From: AP-15 sp963789025 | GTDB taxonomy: Bacteria; Pseudomonadota; Alphaproteobacteria; ATCC43930; CGMCC-115725 | Direction of reading: 5' to 3' | DNA: 64,000 nucleotides | NCBI GenBank assembly: GCA_963789025.1 | Contig: CAWBIT010000005.1 | Location: forward strand, 434,001-498,000 | Shown here: positions 25,217 to 33,575 of the stretch, one piece after another | Numbering within the stretch: position 1 is the first letter of the stretch | Layout of the letters: every line of letters starts with the position of its first letter | The notes under the pieces: model-generated | Databases searched by the model: none | Told to the model about the DNA's origin: nothing | What the model saw: the letters and a program-made list of their open reading frames with translations, nothing else | Position numbers and translations under genes: made by a program

Positions 25217-26420
25217 CGAGCTTGCCGGTTGGGTGACTGAGGCCGGGCTCGTCGGCCGCAGCGAGAGCGAGCTGCTGGCCGGTTTCTGCCAACGCGTGAA
25301 TGATGCCGGAGTGCCGTTGGCGCGCGCCATGGTCATTCTCGATACGCTCCACCCGATCTACGAGGGCCGCGCTTTCCGCTGGCGCAGCGATGCCCCCGAC
25401 GTGGCCGAGGCGGTGGATTACGGACGCACCAACGAGGGCGAGGCTGCGGAGAATTGGCGTCGCAGCCCGTTCTTCCATCTGCTGCAGGCGGGCGAAACGG
25501 CGATGCGGCGCCGTTTGGCTGCTGGTGATCCGGTCGATTTTCCGACCATCGCGCAAGCCCGCGACGAGGGGGCGACCGACATCCTGGTGCTCGTCCATCG
25601 CTTTGCCGCGGAGGGCGTCATCGGCGAAATGGATTGCGTCTATTCCGCCTGGTTCAGCGATGCGCCCGACGGCTTCGGCGAGGACGCGGTCGTCGCGCTG
25701 AAACGGCTTGCCCCGTTTCTGAAGCTGGCGGTCAAATCGGCGGCGCTCGCGCGCATGGCCGGAACGCTCGCCGAAACCTATCTCGGCCGCGACGCGGGCC
25801 GGCGGGTCATGAGCGGCCACATCGTCCGCGGCGTCGCCGAGAAGATCGGCGCGGTGCTGTGGGAGAGCGATCTCCATGGTTACACCCATATCTCCGACAA
25901 TGCCCCGCCGGAGCAGATCATCCCGCTACTGAACGACTACGCCGATGTCGTGATTTCTGCCGTGCACGGGCATGGCGGTGATGTATTGAAGCTGGTCGGC
26001 GATGGCACGCTCGCCATCTTCAGTAATGAGAATCGTCGGGAAGCATCCGTTGCCGCGCTTGCGGCGGCGGCGCAGGTGCGCAAAGAAGCCGCCAAGCTCA
26101 ATCAAAACCGAAACCAAGCCAGCCTGCCAACCACCGCCGTCTATCTCGCGTTGCATGTCGGCGACGTCTTCTACGGCAATATCGGCAGCAAGGATCGTCT
26201 GGATTTTACGGTCATTGGCCCGGCCGTCAACGAAGTCAGCCGCATCCTGGCGATGAGCCGGTCGGTCGAGCAGGATTTATTGCTGTCGTCGAGCTTTGCC
26301 GACGCACTCGGCCCGGAAATGCGAAGCCGGCTGGTTTCGGTCGGCCGCTACGCGCTGCGCGGCGTCGCGCAACCGCAAGAGCTCTTCATCCCAGAACCCG
26401 ATTTCTACAGTCCGCGCTGA
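25197..26420 (+). CDS. Class III adenylate cyclase
   Basis: A 407-residue soluble cyclase with an unassigned N-terminal region of about 215 residues and a class III catalytic domain. The two metal Asp residues are at 225 (SDLHGYT) and 269 (VGDG); the adenine-selecting Lys265 and Asp336 (DFTVIG) are present, as are the transition-state Asn and Arg in AVNEVSR, so cAMP is the likely product. The usual LRGFT is LHGYT here. The start overlaps the cobM stop by 20 bp, implying co-transcription with cobalamin genes. The N-terminal region probably senses an input that cannot be named. Confidence 0.9.
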   Translation: MNETAFNELAGWVTEAGLVGRSESELLAGFCQRVNDAGVPLARAMVILDTLHPIYEGRAFRWRSDAPDVAEAVDYGRTNEGEAAENWRRSPFFHLLQAGETAMRRRLAAGDPVDFPTIAQARDEGATDILVLVHRFAAEGVIGEMDCVYSAWFSDAPDGFGEDAVVALKRLAPFLKLAVKSAALARMAGTLAETYLGRDAGRRVMSGHIVRGVAEKIGAVLWESDLHGYTHISDNAPPEQIIPLLNDYADVVISAVHGHGGDVLKLVGDGTLAIFSNENRREASVAALAAAAQVRKEAAKLNQNRNQASLPTTAVYLALHVGDVFYGNIGSKDRLDFTVIGPAVNEVSRILAMSRSVEQDLLLSSSFADALGPEMRSRLVSVGRYALRGVAQPQELFIPEPDFYSPR

Positions 26421-26540
26421 AGCGATAGTAGCGGCTCCAACCCTTGCAGGTTTGTTGCCTCGGGGCTGCTTTATCAGCAACCCGCGGGATCGCTAGGTTC
26501 AGCGATACTGGGTTTGCTGCCGTAAGGAAGGATCGCCGCG

Positions 26541-28089
26541 ATGCTGCTGAGCCGAGACGAGATTCGGGAAGACAAGTACTTCGACATGCTGACCGAGGCG
26601 ATCCTCGAGCGCGACCAGCCGCGGACCACAGACCTGTTCTTTCGTATGAACTCGGGACGGGCATTCGATCGGCGACGCGCTCAGCGTCGTGACTGCCGCC
26701 GAGGCGCCGTTCGTGCAGGTTCCGAGCCACATCAATATCCGCGACGGTCAGATCACGCTGATCAACAACGACCACACGATCTTGGGGCTCCGCGCTTCCG
26801 CTTATCTGATGCCGTACCTCCCGGAGAAGTATCGGCTGCTGCCATTATTGCAAAGTGTCTGGTACATCCCGGCGGGGCTCGACATCTGGAACCAGCTGCT
26901 CGGCAAGTATCCGGGCCGGTACGCCACAATGAAGGGCATCAATGTTCCGCCGCCGAGCTATGGTCCGGTGGTGTGGCAGGAGGACCACGAGCCGATCCGG
27001 GAAAAAGGCTCCATCGAGGAGCGATTGCACGCGCATATGATCGCTACGGTCAGCGGCGACTCGCGCCGGTCCTACGGTCTTTTCCTTGGGCTCGCCGACG
27101 AGGAAAAGGCGCGGCCGCTTCTGGCTGATCAGCTGAACCTCCTCGGGCTGATCGATCTGCAGGACACGGTCATCGGCCGCAAGGCCCGCAATACCGGGCA
27201 CAAGGCGATACGCGCCCGCTCGATCACCGACCTCGCCGACTTCATCGGCTGGGAGCGCTCGCACGGGGTCTATTACATGGGCGTCCCCGACATGGCGGTC
27301 GGGCCCCTCTATTACTCGCTCTACGACGCGGTCTGCGTCAGGATGGCAAACGAATTCCCTGATGGCGGCGCCAGCCTCAAGAAGACCAACCAGACGCCGC
27401 TGACCCCGGCCGAGGTCGAGGACATGGTCCGGCAGATGATGGAGGCCGACGCCGATACGGTATGGGATCTGCTGATCGCTCACCTGAAGAACGGCAAATC
27501 GATCCGCAGCCTCGGCGACACGATCCAGCTCGGCGCCGCCGAGCTGATCCTCAGGACGACCGTGCCGCGGCAGTTCACCAATGGCCAACATCCGTTCGAT
27601 TACTGCAATGTCGCGAACAATTGGTTCCGCACGAGCGACAACCCGTACCAGCCCCGCGTCCTTTATCTGATGGCCAACTTCATTAATGACGTGGCGCACG
27701 AGAACAAGCTGCAGAACTCGGTGATCGAGCAGGAGGCCGCTGGCGTCGACACCAGCGGCCGCTCGCCAGACGCGCTGTTGCGGGATCTGGACGAGGCGAT
27801 CATGGCGCTGGATTTCCCGCGCGCCACGGCGCTCGCCAACGCCTATCTGCAGTCGGGAGCCGACCGCAAGGCGTACCAGTCGACCGTCGCGCTGGCTGCG
27901 TGCCGCTTTCAGGACGATCCGCACAACCAGAAGATCACGATCTCGACCTTCGAGGAATACGCGCACAACTCGACCCATCTGCGTGATCGCCTGCTGCTCG
28001 CGACGGCGCGACTTTTGGCCGGCTGGGTAAAGATGCCGGGCGAGCGCGACTGCTATGCCCGTTTCGAGAAAGACTGGACGTACCACTGA
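26541..28089 (+). pseudogene. Conserved two-repeat protein of unknown function, frameshifted
   Basis: Joining two frames gives a protein of about 515 residues. The first frame starts at 26541 after a good AAGGAAGGA site (MLLSRDEIRE, LTEAILERDQ, DLFFRM) and derails after 26648; the second continues RDGHSIGDALSVV to the stop at 28089. Removing one A at 26649/26650 restores a continuous frame. I recognise no named domain. The N-terminal part (DLFFRM, RDGHSIGDAL, AAEAPFVQVP, RDGQ, N) and a later part (DLLIAHLKNGKSI, LGAAELIL, TVPRQFTNGQ, CNVANNW) appear to be two copies of one repeat. It is followed by the amidohydrolase in the same direction. It is either a recent pseudogene or an assembly error. 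Confidence 0.7.
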
Positions 28090-28104
28090 GCGAGGAGACG
28101 GATC

Positions 28105-29226
28105 ATTCCCCGCACATACAACGTCATCGATTCCGATGGCCACATACTGGAGCCGTTGACCCTGTGGAATGACTACATGGACCCCGGTTTTCGCGACCGG
28201 GCGCCCAAGCTCGTCATCGATAACGACGGCAAAGAGCGGCTCCTCGTCGAGGAGCAGATCCTCGGCAGCCAGCAGGGCATGGGCGGGATCGGCGGGGTCG
28301 GCGCGCGGCAGGGCGTCGTGTCGGCCGAGACGATGAGCTACGAGGAGGGCCGTCCCGGCGGCTTCGACCCGCACAAGCGCATCCCCGATATGGATCTCGA
28401 CGGCATCGATGCGGCCTTTCTGTACCCGAGCATGGGGCTGTTTGCCGGTGCGGTGCGCGATCCGCAGCTGGCGAGCGCGCTGTGCCGCGCCTATAACCGC
28501 TGGCTCGCCGATTACTGCAAGCCCTATCCCGACCGTCTGTTCGGCATTGCGATGCTGCCGATGCAGTCGATCGATCACGCGATCGCCGAAATGCGCTTTG
28601 CGCGCCGCGATCTCGGCTTCCGTGGCGGCTTTATCCGGCCCAACCCGTACAACAACAGGAAATTGCACGACCCCGCTTATGAACCCCTGTGGAGTGCGGC
28701 CGAAAAACTCGATTTCTCGATCGGCATCCACGAGGGCGGCAACAGCGGCATGCCGACGGTCGGCATCGACCGCTTCGAGGGCCGCGGCGCTCAGCACATC
28801 ATTTCGCACACGATGGAGATGATGCTCGCCTGCATGAGCATGATCTGGGGCGGCGTGTGCGAGCGCCACCCGAAATTGCGCGTCGGGTTCCTCGAGTCTG
28901 GCGGCGGCTGGATCGCGCCGTGGCTCGACCGCATGGACCGCCATTTCGACGATCAGGGTTTCAACGATTCGGGCCTGAAGACCCGGCCGAGCGACCTCTT
29001 CCGGCGCAATTGCTGGATCTCGTTCGAGCCGGTCGAGGGCAGCCTCAAAGTGCTCGCCGAGTATATCGGCCCGCACAAGATCCTGTGGGCGACCGACTAC
29101 CCGCACCGCGACGGGTTCTTCCCCGGCGCGCCGCAGATGATCAAGGACCGCCTGGCCGGCGCCGCCCCCGAGGTTCAGCATCAGGTGATGGCGGGCGGCG
29201 CGATGGGCTTCTACGGCCTCAACTGA
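28105..29226 (+). CDS. Amidohydrolase family 2 (ACMSD-like) protein
   Basis: A metal-dependent TIM-barrel hydrolase or decarboxylase of the amidohydrolase 2 family, about 373 residues. Motifs include the N-terminal YNVIDSDGHILEP (metal-site region), the GIHEGGN segment, SHTMEMM, FLESGGGW and WATDYPHRDG with its catalytic Asp. The frame upstream closes with the TGA at 28087-28089 and contains no ATG, GTG or TTG before the conserved N-terminus; ATT at 28105 sits eight bases after GAGGAG, so I propose an ATT start. A TTG at 28156 would delete the metal-site motif. It is 15 bp after the two-repeat gene and probably acts in the same pathway. Confidence 0.8.
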   Translation: MPRTYNVIDSDGHILEPLTLWNDYMDPGFRDRAPKLVIDNDGKERLLVEEQILGSQQGMGGIGGVGARQGVVSAETMSYEEGRPGGFDPHKRIPDMDLDGIDAAFLYPSMGLFAGAVRDPQLASALCRAYNRWLADYCKPYPDRLFGIAMLPMQSIDHAIAEMRFARRDLGFRGGFIRPNPYNNRKLHDPAYEPLWSAAEKLDFSIGIHEGGNSGMPTVGIDRFEGRGAQHIISHTMEMMLACMSMIWGGVCERHPKLRVGFLESGGGWIAPWLDRMDRHFDDQGFNDSGLKTRPSDLFRRNCWISFEPVEGSLKVLAEYIGPHKILWATDYPHRDGFFPGAPQMIKDRLAGAAPEVQHQVMAGGAMGFYGLN

Positions 29227-29310
29227 CCCTCACCCACCAACCCCGAAGCCTGTCCACGGGGCCGCGCTCCGAGGCTGGGCAAGAATTGGTACGAGGGCGG
29301 CGCACGGTCT

Positions 29311-29427
29311 TGCGTCCTTCGAGACGCGCCCGTTGGGCGCTCCTCAGGATGAGGATAAGCCTTTGATGGCATTAAGGAAATTCCTCATCCTGAGGAGACC
29401 GCGAAAGCGGTCGTCTCGAAGGACGCA
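29311..29427. repeat. Palindromic repeat with 45-bp arms
   Basis: The left arm (29311-29355) begins TGCGTCCTTCGAGACG and ends CTCCTCAGGATGAGGA; the right arm (29382-29427) starts TCCTCATCCTGAGGAG and ends CGTCTCGAAGGACGCA. The two are nearly exact inverted copies around a 26-bp centre. This is a repeat type common in Bradyrhizobium-like genomes. Confidence 0.8.
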
Positions 29428-29633
29428 CGGCGCCGATCCAGCCGATTGGGATTTCTTGCCCAGCCTCTCCGCGCGGACCCGTGGGGGCTTGCTCTCCCCT
29501 CTCCCGCGGTGTGTAAAGGCCGGAGACATCCTCCATCGCCGCCGAGCTGCGTCCCGGCGCGTGTTGCGGGCGCCGCGAGCGGCCCGCCAGACCCGCCTTG
29601 CCGTCCGCCCGGTACCGCGCCAATAGGATGCGT

Positions 29634-29688
29634 CAACCATGTCCCCGAACACCCGTCCACTATCTCCCCGGTCCATACACGGTGCGGA
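29634..29688. repeat. Dispersed repeat, copy 1
   Basis: This 55-bp segment matches bases 53962-54015 almost exactly. The shared core contains ATGTCCCCGAACACCCG followed by TCCAC, TATCTCCCC and ACACGGTGCGG. Part of the same family in the opposite orientation occurs at about 29498-29521 (CTCTCCCGCGGTGTGTAAAG), so this region carries two inverted partial copies. Confidence 0.65.
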
Positions 29689-29757
29689 CGAGGAGTTCTG
29701 TGCTGAATGCCTCGTAGAGGGTGGCGAGCGCAGCGGGATGGACGAGGGCAAAGCCCG

Positions 29758-30510
29758 GTGACCGGCCCCGGATATGCCTGGGATTTCTCGTTCCTCTGGG
29801 CCTACCGCTGGTTGATCCTGGCCGGGCTTGGCGTCACGATCGCCTACACGGTCGGGACGATCCTCTTCGGGCTGGTGATCGGGCTCGTCACCGGGCTCTT
29901 GCGGCTGTCGCGCAACCCGATGATCACCGCGCCGCTCGTAGCCTATGTCGAGATCTTCCGGTGTACGCCGCTCTTGGTGCAGATCGTCTGGTTCTATTAT
30001 GCCTTGCCAGTGGTTCTCGGCATCGACATCCCGGCGCATGTCGCGGCGGTATTGGTGCTGTCGCTCTATACCGGCGCCTTTTACGCCGAGATCATTCGCG
30101 GCGGGGTCAATTCGATCGAGCGCGGCCAATGGGACGCGGCGCGCGCGATCGGCATGCGCCGCCGCCAGGTCATGCGCCACGTCATCCTGCCGCAGGCGGT
30201 CAAGCGGATGATCCCGCCCTTCATGAACCAGTCGATCATCCAGCTGAAAAACACCTCGCTGGTGTCGACAATTGCGGTTGCCGATCTGCTCTACCAAGGC
30301 ACGATCATCACCGCGGCGACCTACCGCCCGCTCGAAGTCTATACGATGGTCGCGATCATCTATTTTCTCGTGCTGTTTCCGCTGACATTGGCGGCGCAGC
30401 AGGTCGAGCGGCGCTCGCCCGGGCCGATTAGGCGACATGATCGAGATCGCCGATCTGTGGAAGGCATTCGGCGCAGTGGAAGTGCTGAAGGGGGTATCGC
30501 TGCGGGTTGA
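29758..30510 (+). CDS. Polar amino-acid ABC transporter permease
   Basis: An inner-membrane permease of the HisM/GlnP family (HisM/GlnP/ArtM), about 250 residues from the GTG at 29758. Features include the N-terminal TIAYTVGTILFG helix, ILPQAVKRMIPP for the coupling EAA-type loop (HVILPQAVKR) and four further helices. It works with the adjacent ATPase to import an amino acid or similar polar solute. The C-terminal 27 residues past RRSPGP are basic, unlike the family, and overlap the ATPase gene by 74 bp; a different frame here would end ERRLARAD and stop at 30431, so one base may have been lost. A binding protein is not adjacent. Confidence 0.87.
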   Translation: MTGPGYAWDFSFLWAYRWLILAGLGVTIAYTVGTILFGLVIGLVTGLLRLSRNPMITAPLVAYVEIFRCTPLLVQIVWFYYALPVVLGIDIPAHVAAVLVLSLYTGAFYAEIIRGGVNSIERGQWDAARAIGMRRRQVMRHVILPQAVKRMIPPFMNQSIIQLKNTSLVSTIAVADLLYQGTIITAATYRPLEVYTMVAIIYFLVLFPLTLAAQQVERRSPGPIRRHDRDRRSVEGIRRSGSAEGGIAAG

Positions 30511-31213
30511 ACGCGGTTCGGTCGTTGCGATCATCGGACCGAGCGGGTCCGGAAAGTCGACCTTGTTGCGCTGCATCAACCTGCTCGAAGAACCCGACCG
30601 CGGACGGATCCAAGTCGGCGAGCGCGAAATGCGCTTCAGCGAGGGCAGCCGCACCAAACCCGCCGACCGCGAGCTGTCGGCGTTTCGTGCGGCGACGGGC
30701 ATGGTCTTCCAGCATTTCAACCTGTTTCCGCACATGACGGCGCTCGGCAACGTGATGGCCGGGCCGACAATCGTCAAACGGATGGCGAGAAGCGAGGCGG
30801 AGGACATTGCCCGCGGCCTGCTCGAAAAGGTCGGGCTCGGCGATAAGGCCGACGCCTATCCGTCGCATCTCTCCGGCGGTCAGCGCCAGCGCGTCGCGAT
30901 CGCCCGGGCATTGGCGATGAACCCCGCCGTAATGCTGTGCGACGAGGTCACCTCGGCGCTCGACCCCGAGCTGGTCGGCGAAGTGCTGGGGGTCATCGAG
31001 CAGCTCGCCCGGGAGGGAATGACAATGGTCATCGTCACCCATGAGGTCGCCTTTGCCCATGAAGTTGCCGATCTCGTCGCCTTCATGAGCGACGGGGTCA
31101 TCGTCGAGAGCGGCCCGCCCTCGCAGCTCCTCGAAAGCCCGCAAAATCCGCGCACCCGCGGCTTCCTCGCCCGCTTTCACCGGTTCATGGGAAATTTCTC
31201 GGCGCTTGGATAG
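30437..31213 (+). CDS. Polar amino-acid ABC transporter ATP-binding protein
   Basis: A 258-residue cytosolic ATPase of the GlnQ/HisP family that energises the adjacent permease. Walker A is GPSGSGKST (residues 33-41), the Q-loop is FQHFNLFPHMT, the signature is LSGGQRQR, and Walker B runs into LCDEVTSALD, where the more usual DEPTSALD is DEVTSALD. The switch His is in VTHEVAFA. The gene starts inside the permease 3' end. The absence of a nearby periplasmic binding protein leaves the substrate open; it may belong to the amidohydrolase cluster. Confidence 0.94.
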   Translation: MIEIADLWKAFGAVEVLKGVSLRVERGSVVAIIGPSGSGKSTLLRCINLLEEPDRGRIQVGEREMRFSEGSRTKPADRELSAFRAATGMVFQHFNLFPHMTALGNVMAGPTIVKRMARSEAEDIARGLLEKVGLGDKADAYPSHLSGGQRQRVAIARALAMNPAVMLCDEVTSALDPELVGEVLGVIEQLAREGMTMVIVTHEVAFAHEVADLVAFMSDGVIVESGPPSQLLESPQNPRTRGFLARFHRFMGNFSALG

Positions 31214-31278
31214 TACCGGGCCGCCCCGAAAGGGCGTAGGTTCGTTCCTCGATATTCGTTGAGAAAGCGGAGGAAACC

Positions 31279-32328
31279 ATGCGCGGCGTAGTCTTCACGG
31301 GCGGGCGCGAGATCGACCTGATGGAGTTTCCGGACCCGAGCCCGGGTCCAGGCGAGGTCGTCGTCGAAATGAAGGCCTCGGGGATGTGCGGCAGCGACCT
31401 GCACCAGTATCGCCGCCCCAAATCAGGCGGTGAGTCGATCGGCGGCCTGCCGGTCAACCCTAACCCGGTTATCGGCGGGCACGAACCGTGCGGCGTCGTC
31501 GCGGCAATCGGCCCCGAGGTCAGCGAGAAGATGGCGCGCATCGGCCAGCGCGTCATGGTGCACCATTACAAAGGCTGCACCGTCTGCGAGCATTGCCGCT
31601 CAGGGTGGTCACAGCTGTGCCAAGAAGAGCCGGTGCTCGTCTATGGCAACAACGCGCATGGCGGGCACACCCGCTATTTGAAGGTGCCGGCCTTCACCTT
31701 GGTGCCGTTGCAGGATGAGCTGTCCTTCTCTGCCGGGGCGGCGATCTCCTGCGGGACCGGGACCGCCTATGGAGCGCTGCGGAGGCTGAATATTTCGGGC
31801 AACGACACGATCGCGCTGTTCGGCCAGGGCCCGGTCGGCCTGTCGGCGACCCAGCTTGCCGCGGCGATGGGCGCGCGCGTCATCGCGCTCGATGTCAGCC
31901 CCGAGCGATTGGAGCGGGCCAAGGAGTTCGGCGCCTGGGAGACCGTCAATCCACGCTCGAACGATCCGGTCGGCGCGATCAAGGATTTGACGCATGGCGG
32001 CGCCGACTTCACGCTCGACACGTCGAGCCAGCCCGAAGGCCGCATCGCCGCCGTGCGCAGCGCCAAAGTGTGGGGCACCGTGGCGTTTGTCGGCGAACGC
32101 AACAATGTGACGATCGACGTCAGCCCGGACATGCTGCGCAAGCAATTGACGATCATCGGCTCCTGGACCTTCTCGTGGCAGGGCCAAGCCGACTGCGCGC
32201 GCTTCGTCGTCGAGCGCAAGGTCGACGTCGACCGCCTCTTCACCCACCAATGGAAGCTCGACCAGGCGGAAGAAGCCTACCGCCTGTTCGACACGCAAAC
32301 CACCGGCAAAGGCGTTTTCTTGATGTAG
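31279..32328 (+). CDS. Zinc-dependent alcohol dehydrogenase (MDR family)
   Basis: A 349-residue medium-chain dehydrogenase. The catalytic zinc ligands are Cys in GMCGSDLH (near residue 37) and His-Glu in GGHEPCG; the structural zinc loop is C-x2-C-x2-C-x7-C in GCTVCEHCRSGWSQLC. The Rossmann motif GQGPVGLSA begins near residue 180. The start ATG at 31279 follows GCGGAGGAAACC. It would oxidise an alcohol or polyol with NAD(P). It is convergent with the EthD-like gene and follows the ABC genes by 65 bp. Confidence 0.93.
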   Translation: MRGVVFTGGREIDLMEFPDPSPGPGEVVVEMKASGMCGSDLHQYRRPKSGGESIGGLPVNPNPVIGGHEPCGVVAAIGPEVSEKMARIGQRVMVHHYKGCTVCEHCRSGWSQLCQEEPVLVYGNNAHGGHTRYLKVPAFTLVPLQDELSFSAGAAISCGTGTAYGALRRLNISGNDTIALFGQGPVGLSATQLAAAMGARVIALDVSPERLERAKEFGAWETVNPRSNDPVGAIKDLTHGGADFTLDTSSQPEGRIAAVRSAKVWGTVAFVGERNNVTIDVSPDMLRKQLTIIGSWTFSWQGQADCARFVVERKVDVDRLFTHQWKLDQAEEAYRLFDTQTTGKGVFLM

Positions 32329-32347
32329 CGACCGCCCGTCATCGCCG

Positions 32348-32361
32348 ACCCGCGCGCGGGT
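32348..32361. terminator. GC palindrome between convergent genes
   Basis: The 14-bp perfect palindrome ACCCGCGCGCGGGT lies in the 54-bp gap between two convergent stop codons. No T-run follows, so a role as a rho-independent terminator is weak. The following sequence (GAGGGTTAGGGTGAGGTGGG) belongs to the intergenic repeat family seen elsewhere. Confidence 0.3.
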
Positions 32362-32382
32362 GGAGGGTTAGGGTGAGGTGGG

Positions 32383-33015
32383 CTACTGCACGCGGGTGTA
32401 GCGGCGGCACTCGATCCGCAACATGTCGCGGAAATGCGGGCGCATCTTTTGCGTCCACGGTGTGTCTCCCGCTTTTCGCCACTCGGCCGATTTCACGACT
32501 TCAGGTGAGTTCAGGTGATAGAGCGCGACATAGCGCTGGGTGCCTCCGGCGCCGCGATAGCGGCGGGCACACAACACGCCGGGCACCGCGCCCAGAGCGG
32601 GGATGTGCTCGGTGTTGTACCATTCGTTGAATTCGTGCTCGTGCTCAGGCGCGACATTCATCCCGATCATGAACAGCGCCGCGGCGCCCGGTGGCGCTGT
32701 CCGGTCTCCGGGAAACAGTTGCTCGCCCTCGTACCGCAAGATGCTCTTGCGGAACTTCGCGGTGCGTTTGGTCCAGGGCGACCCGTTGTCGCCGCCGACC
32801 GCGAGGTAGGGCGGGCTCTTAAGCACGCCGACATTGTCGAGGTCGTAAATTGCGACCGAGATCTTCGGGTTTTCCGTGCCGATCCAGCGGTTCGCGTTCA
32901 GAAAGCCCGGCACGCGCAGCCGCTCCGGGATGTGCTCAAGATCGTACCAGTCGTGAAACTCGTCCTCGGGCGCCGCCGAGAAATCCATTGCCGCAATCAG
33001 AATGCCCTTGGCCAT
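32383..33015 (-). CDS. Dimeric alpha/beta-barrel (EthD-like) protein
   Basis: A 210-residue protein made of two similar halves, each with a ferredoxin-like alpha/beta-barrel pattern: DEFHDWYDLEHIPERL near the N-terminus and HEFNEWYNTEHIPAL in the second half. This duplicated EHIP motif is typical of EthD-like/DUF4286-type enzymes that bind small aromatic or alkyl substrates. It has no signal peptide. The gene is transcribed against the dehydrogenase. A role in a degradation pathway with the dehydrogenase and amidohydrolase is plausible but only from proximity. Confidence 0.75.
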   Translation of the reverse strand: MAKGILIAAMDFSAAPEDEFHDWYDLEHIPERLRVPGFLNANRWIGTENPKISVAIYDLDNVGVLKSPPYLAVGGDNGSPWTKRTAKFRKSILRYEGEQLFPGDRTAPPGAAALFMIGMNVAPEHEHEFNEWYNTEHIPALGAVPGVLCARRYRGAGGTQRYVALYHLNSPEVVKSAEWRKAGDTPWTQKMRPHFRDMLRIECRRYTRVQ

Positions 33016-33084
33016 CGCTTCCTCCCAAAAGTCTGGGCATCATTGCCGAGAGCCGCGCCGATTGCCAGCGCAGACTGGCCGGCA

Positions 33085-33555
33085 TCAACGCCGGGTCCGC
33101 GGCTGGGTGGCGGCAGTCGCCTGCTGACGGAACAGCGTATCGGCCGCTTGCTTTTGGGTGTCCGAGAGGCTCGCATAAAGACTGTCGAAGGCGGTCGCGA
33201 GGCGCTCGGTGTTGTCGGCGTATGCGCGTGCGATCTGTGCGTAGGAGTGCATGTTGTCGGTCGCGCTCATAGCCGAGACGCTGGCGGCGCGCTGGGTGAA
33301 GAGCGCATCCGTGCTCGCCGCATTGTCGCGCATCGCCTGAGCAAAGGCCGACCAAAGGGGCGTCTGCGCCTCGGTGATGCCGAGTTGCAACTGCAGCATC
33401 CGAATCCGTTGGTCAACGGCAGCTTGCGCTGTGGGGGAAGGCGTCGCCGAGCCTGATGGCGCCACCGCCGCAGGCGCTGCCGACTGCGCGAAGCCGATCG
33501 AAGGGGCAAGCAAGGCTGCTATGGCGACACTGCGTAGAAGGGTTGAGGTAGACAT
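33085..33555 (-). CDS. Spy/CpxP-like periplasmic protein
   Basis: A 156-residue exported protein: a signal peptide (LLRSVAIAALLAPSIGFA) is followed by a helical domain with LTxxQ-like repeats (LGITEAQTPLWSAFAQAM, SLSDTQKQAADTLF). CpxP/Spy family proteins are periplasmic chaperone-like stress proteins. The start at 33555 is chosen because the signal peptide starts there; the longer open frame upstream is a shadow of the glycine-rich gene. It is 20 bp downstream of that gene, on the same strand. Confidence 0.83.
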   Translation of the reverse strand: MSTSTLLRSVAIAALLAPSIGFAQSAAPAAVAPSGSATPSPTAQAAVDQRIRMLQLQLGITEAQTPLWSAFAQAMRDNAASTDALFTQRAASVSAMSATDNMHSYAQIARAYADNTERLATAFDSLYASLSDTQKQAADTLFRQQATAATQPRTRR

Positions 33556-33575
33556 CTCTGCTCTCCTGGGATCGG

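Larger units (their letters stand above)
29227..29757. other. Gene-free region filled with intergenic repeats
   Basis: No protein or RNA gene is supported in this 530-bp stretch. It contains a large inverted repeat at 29311-29427 and a segment at 29634-29688 that recurs near 53962, plus a TTTACAC-type fragment in the opposite orientation near 29498. Open frames here are shadows of repeat DNA and have no conserved features. Confidence 0.6.

Noticed and set aside
26845..29181. A 778-residue open frame on the minus strand across the two-repeat and amidohydrolase genes
   Set aside because: It is an antisense shadow of two genes with clear similarity, has biased charged composition and no start signal; long shadows are common in GC-rich DNA.
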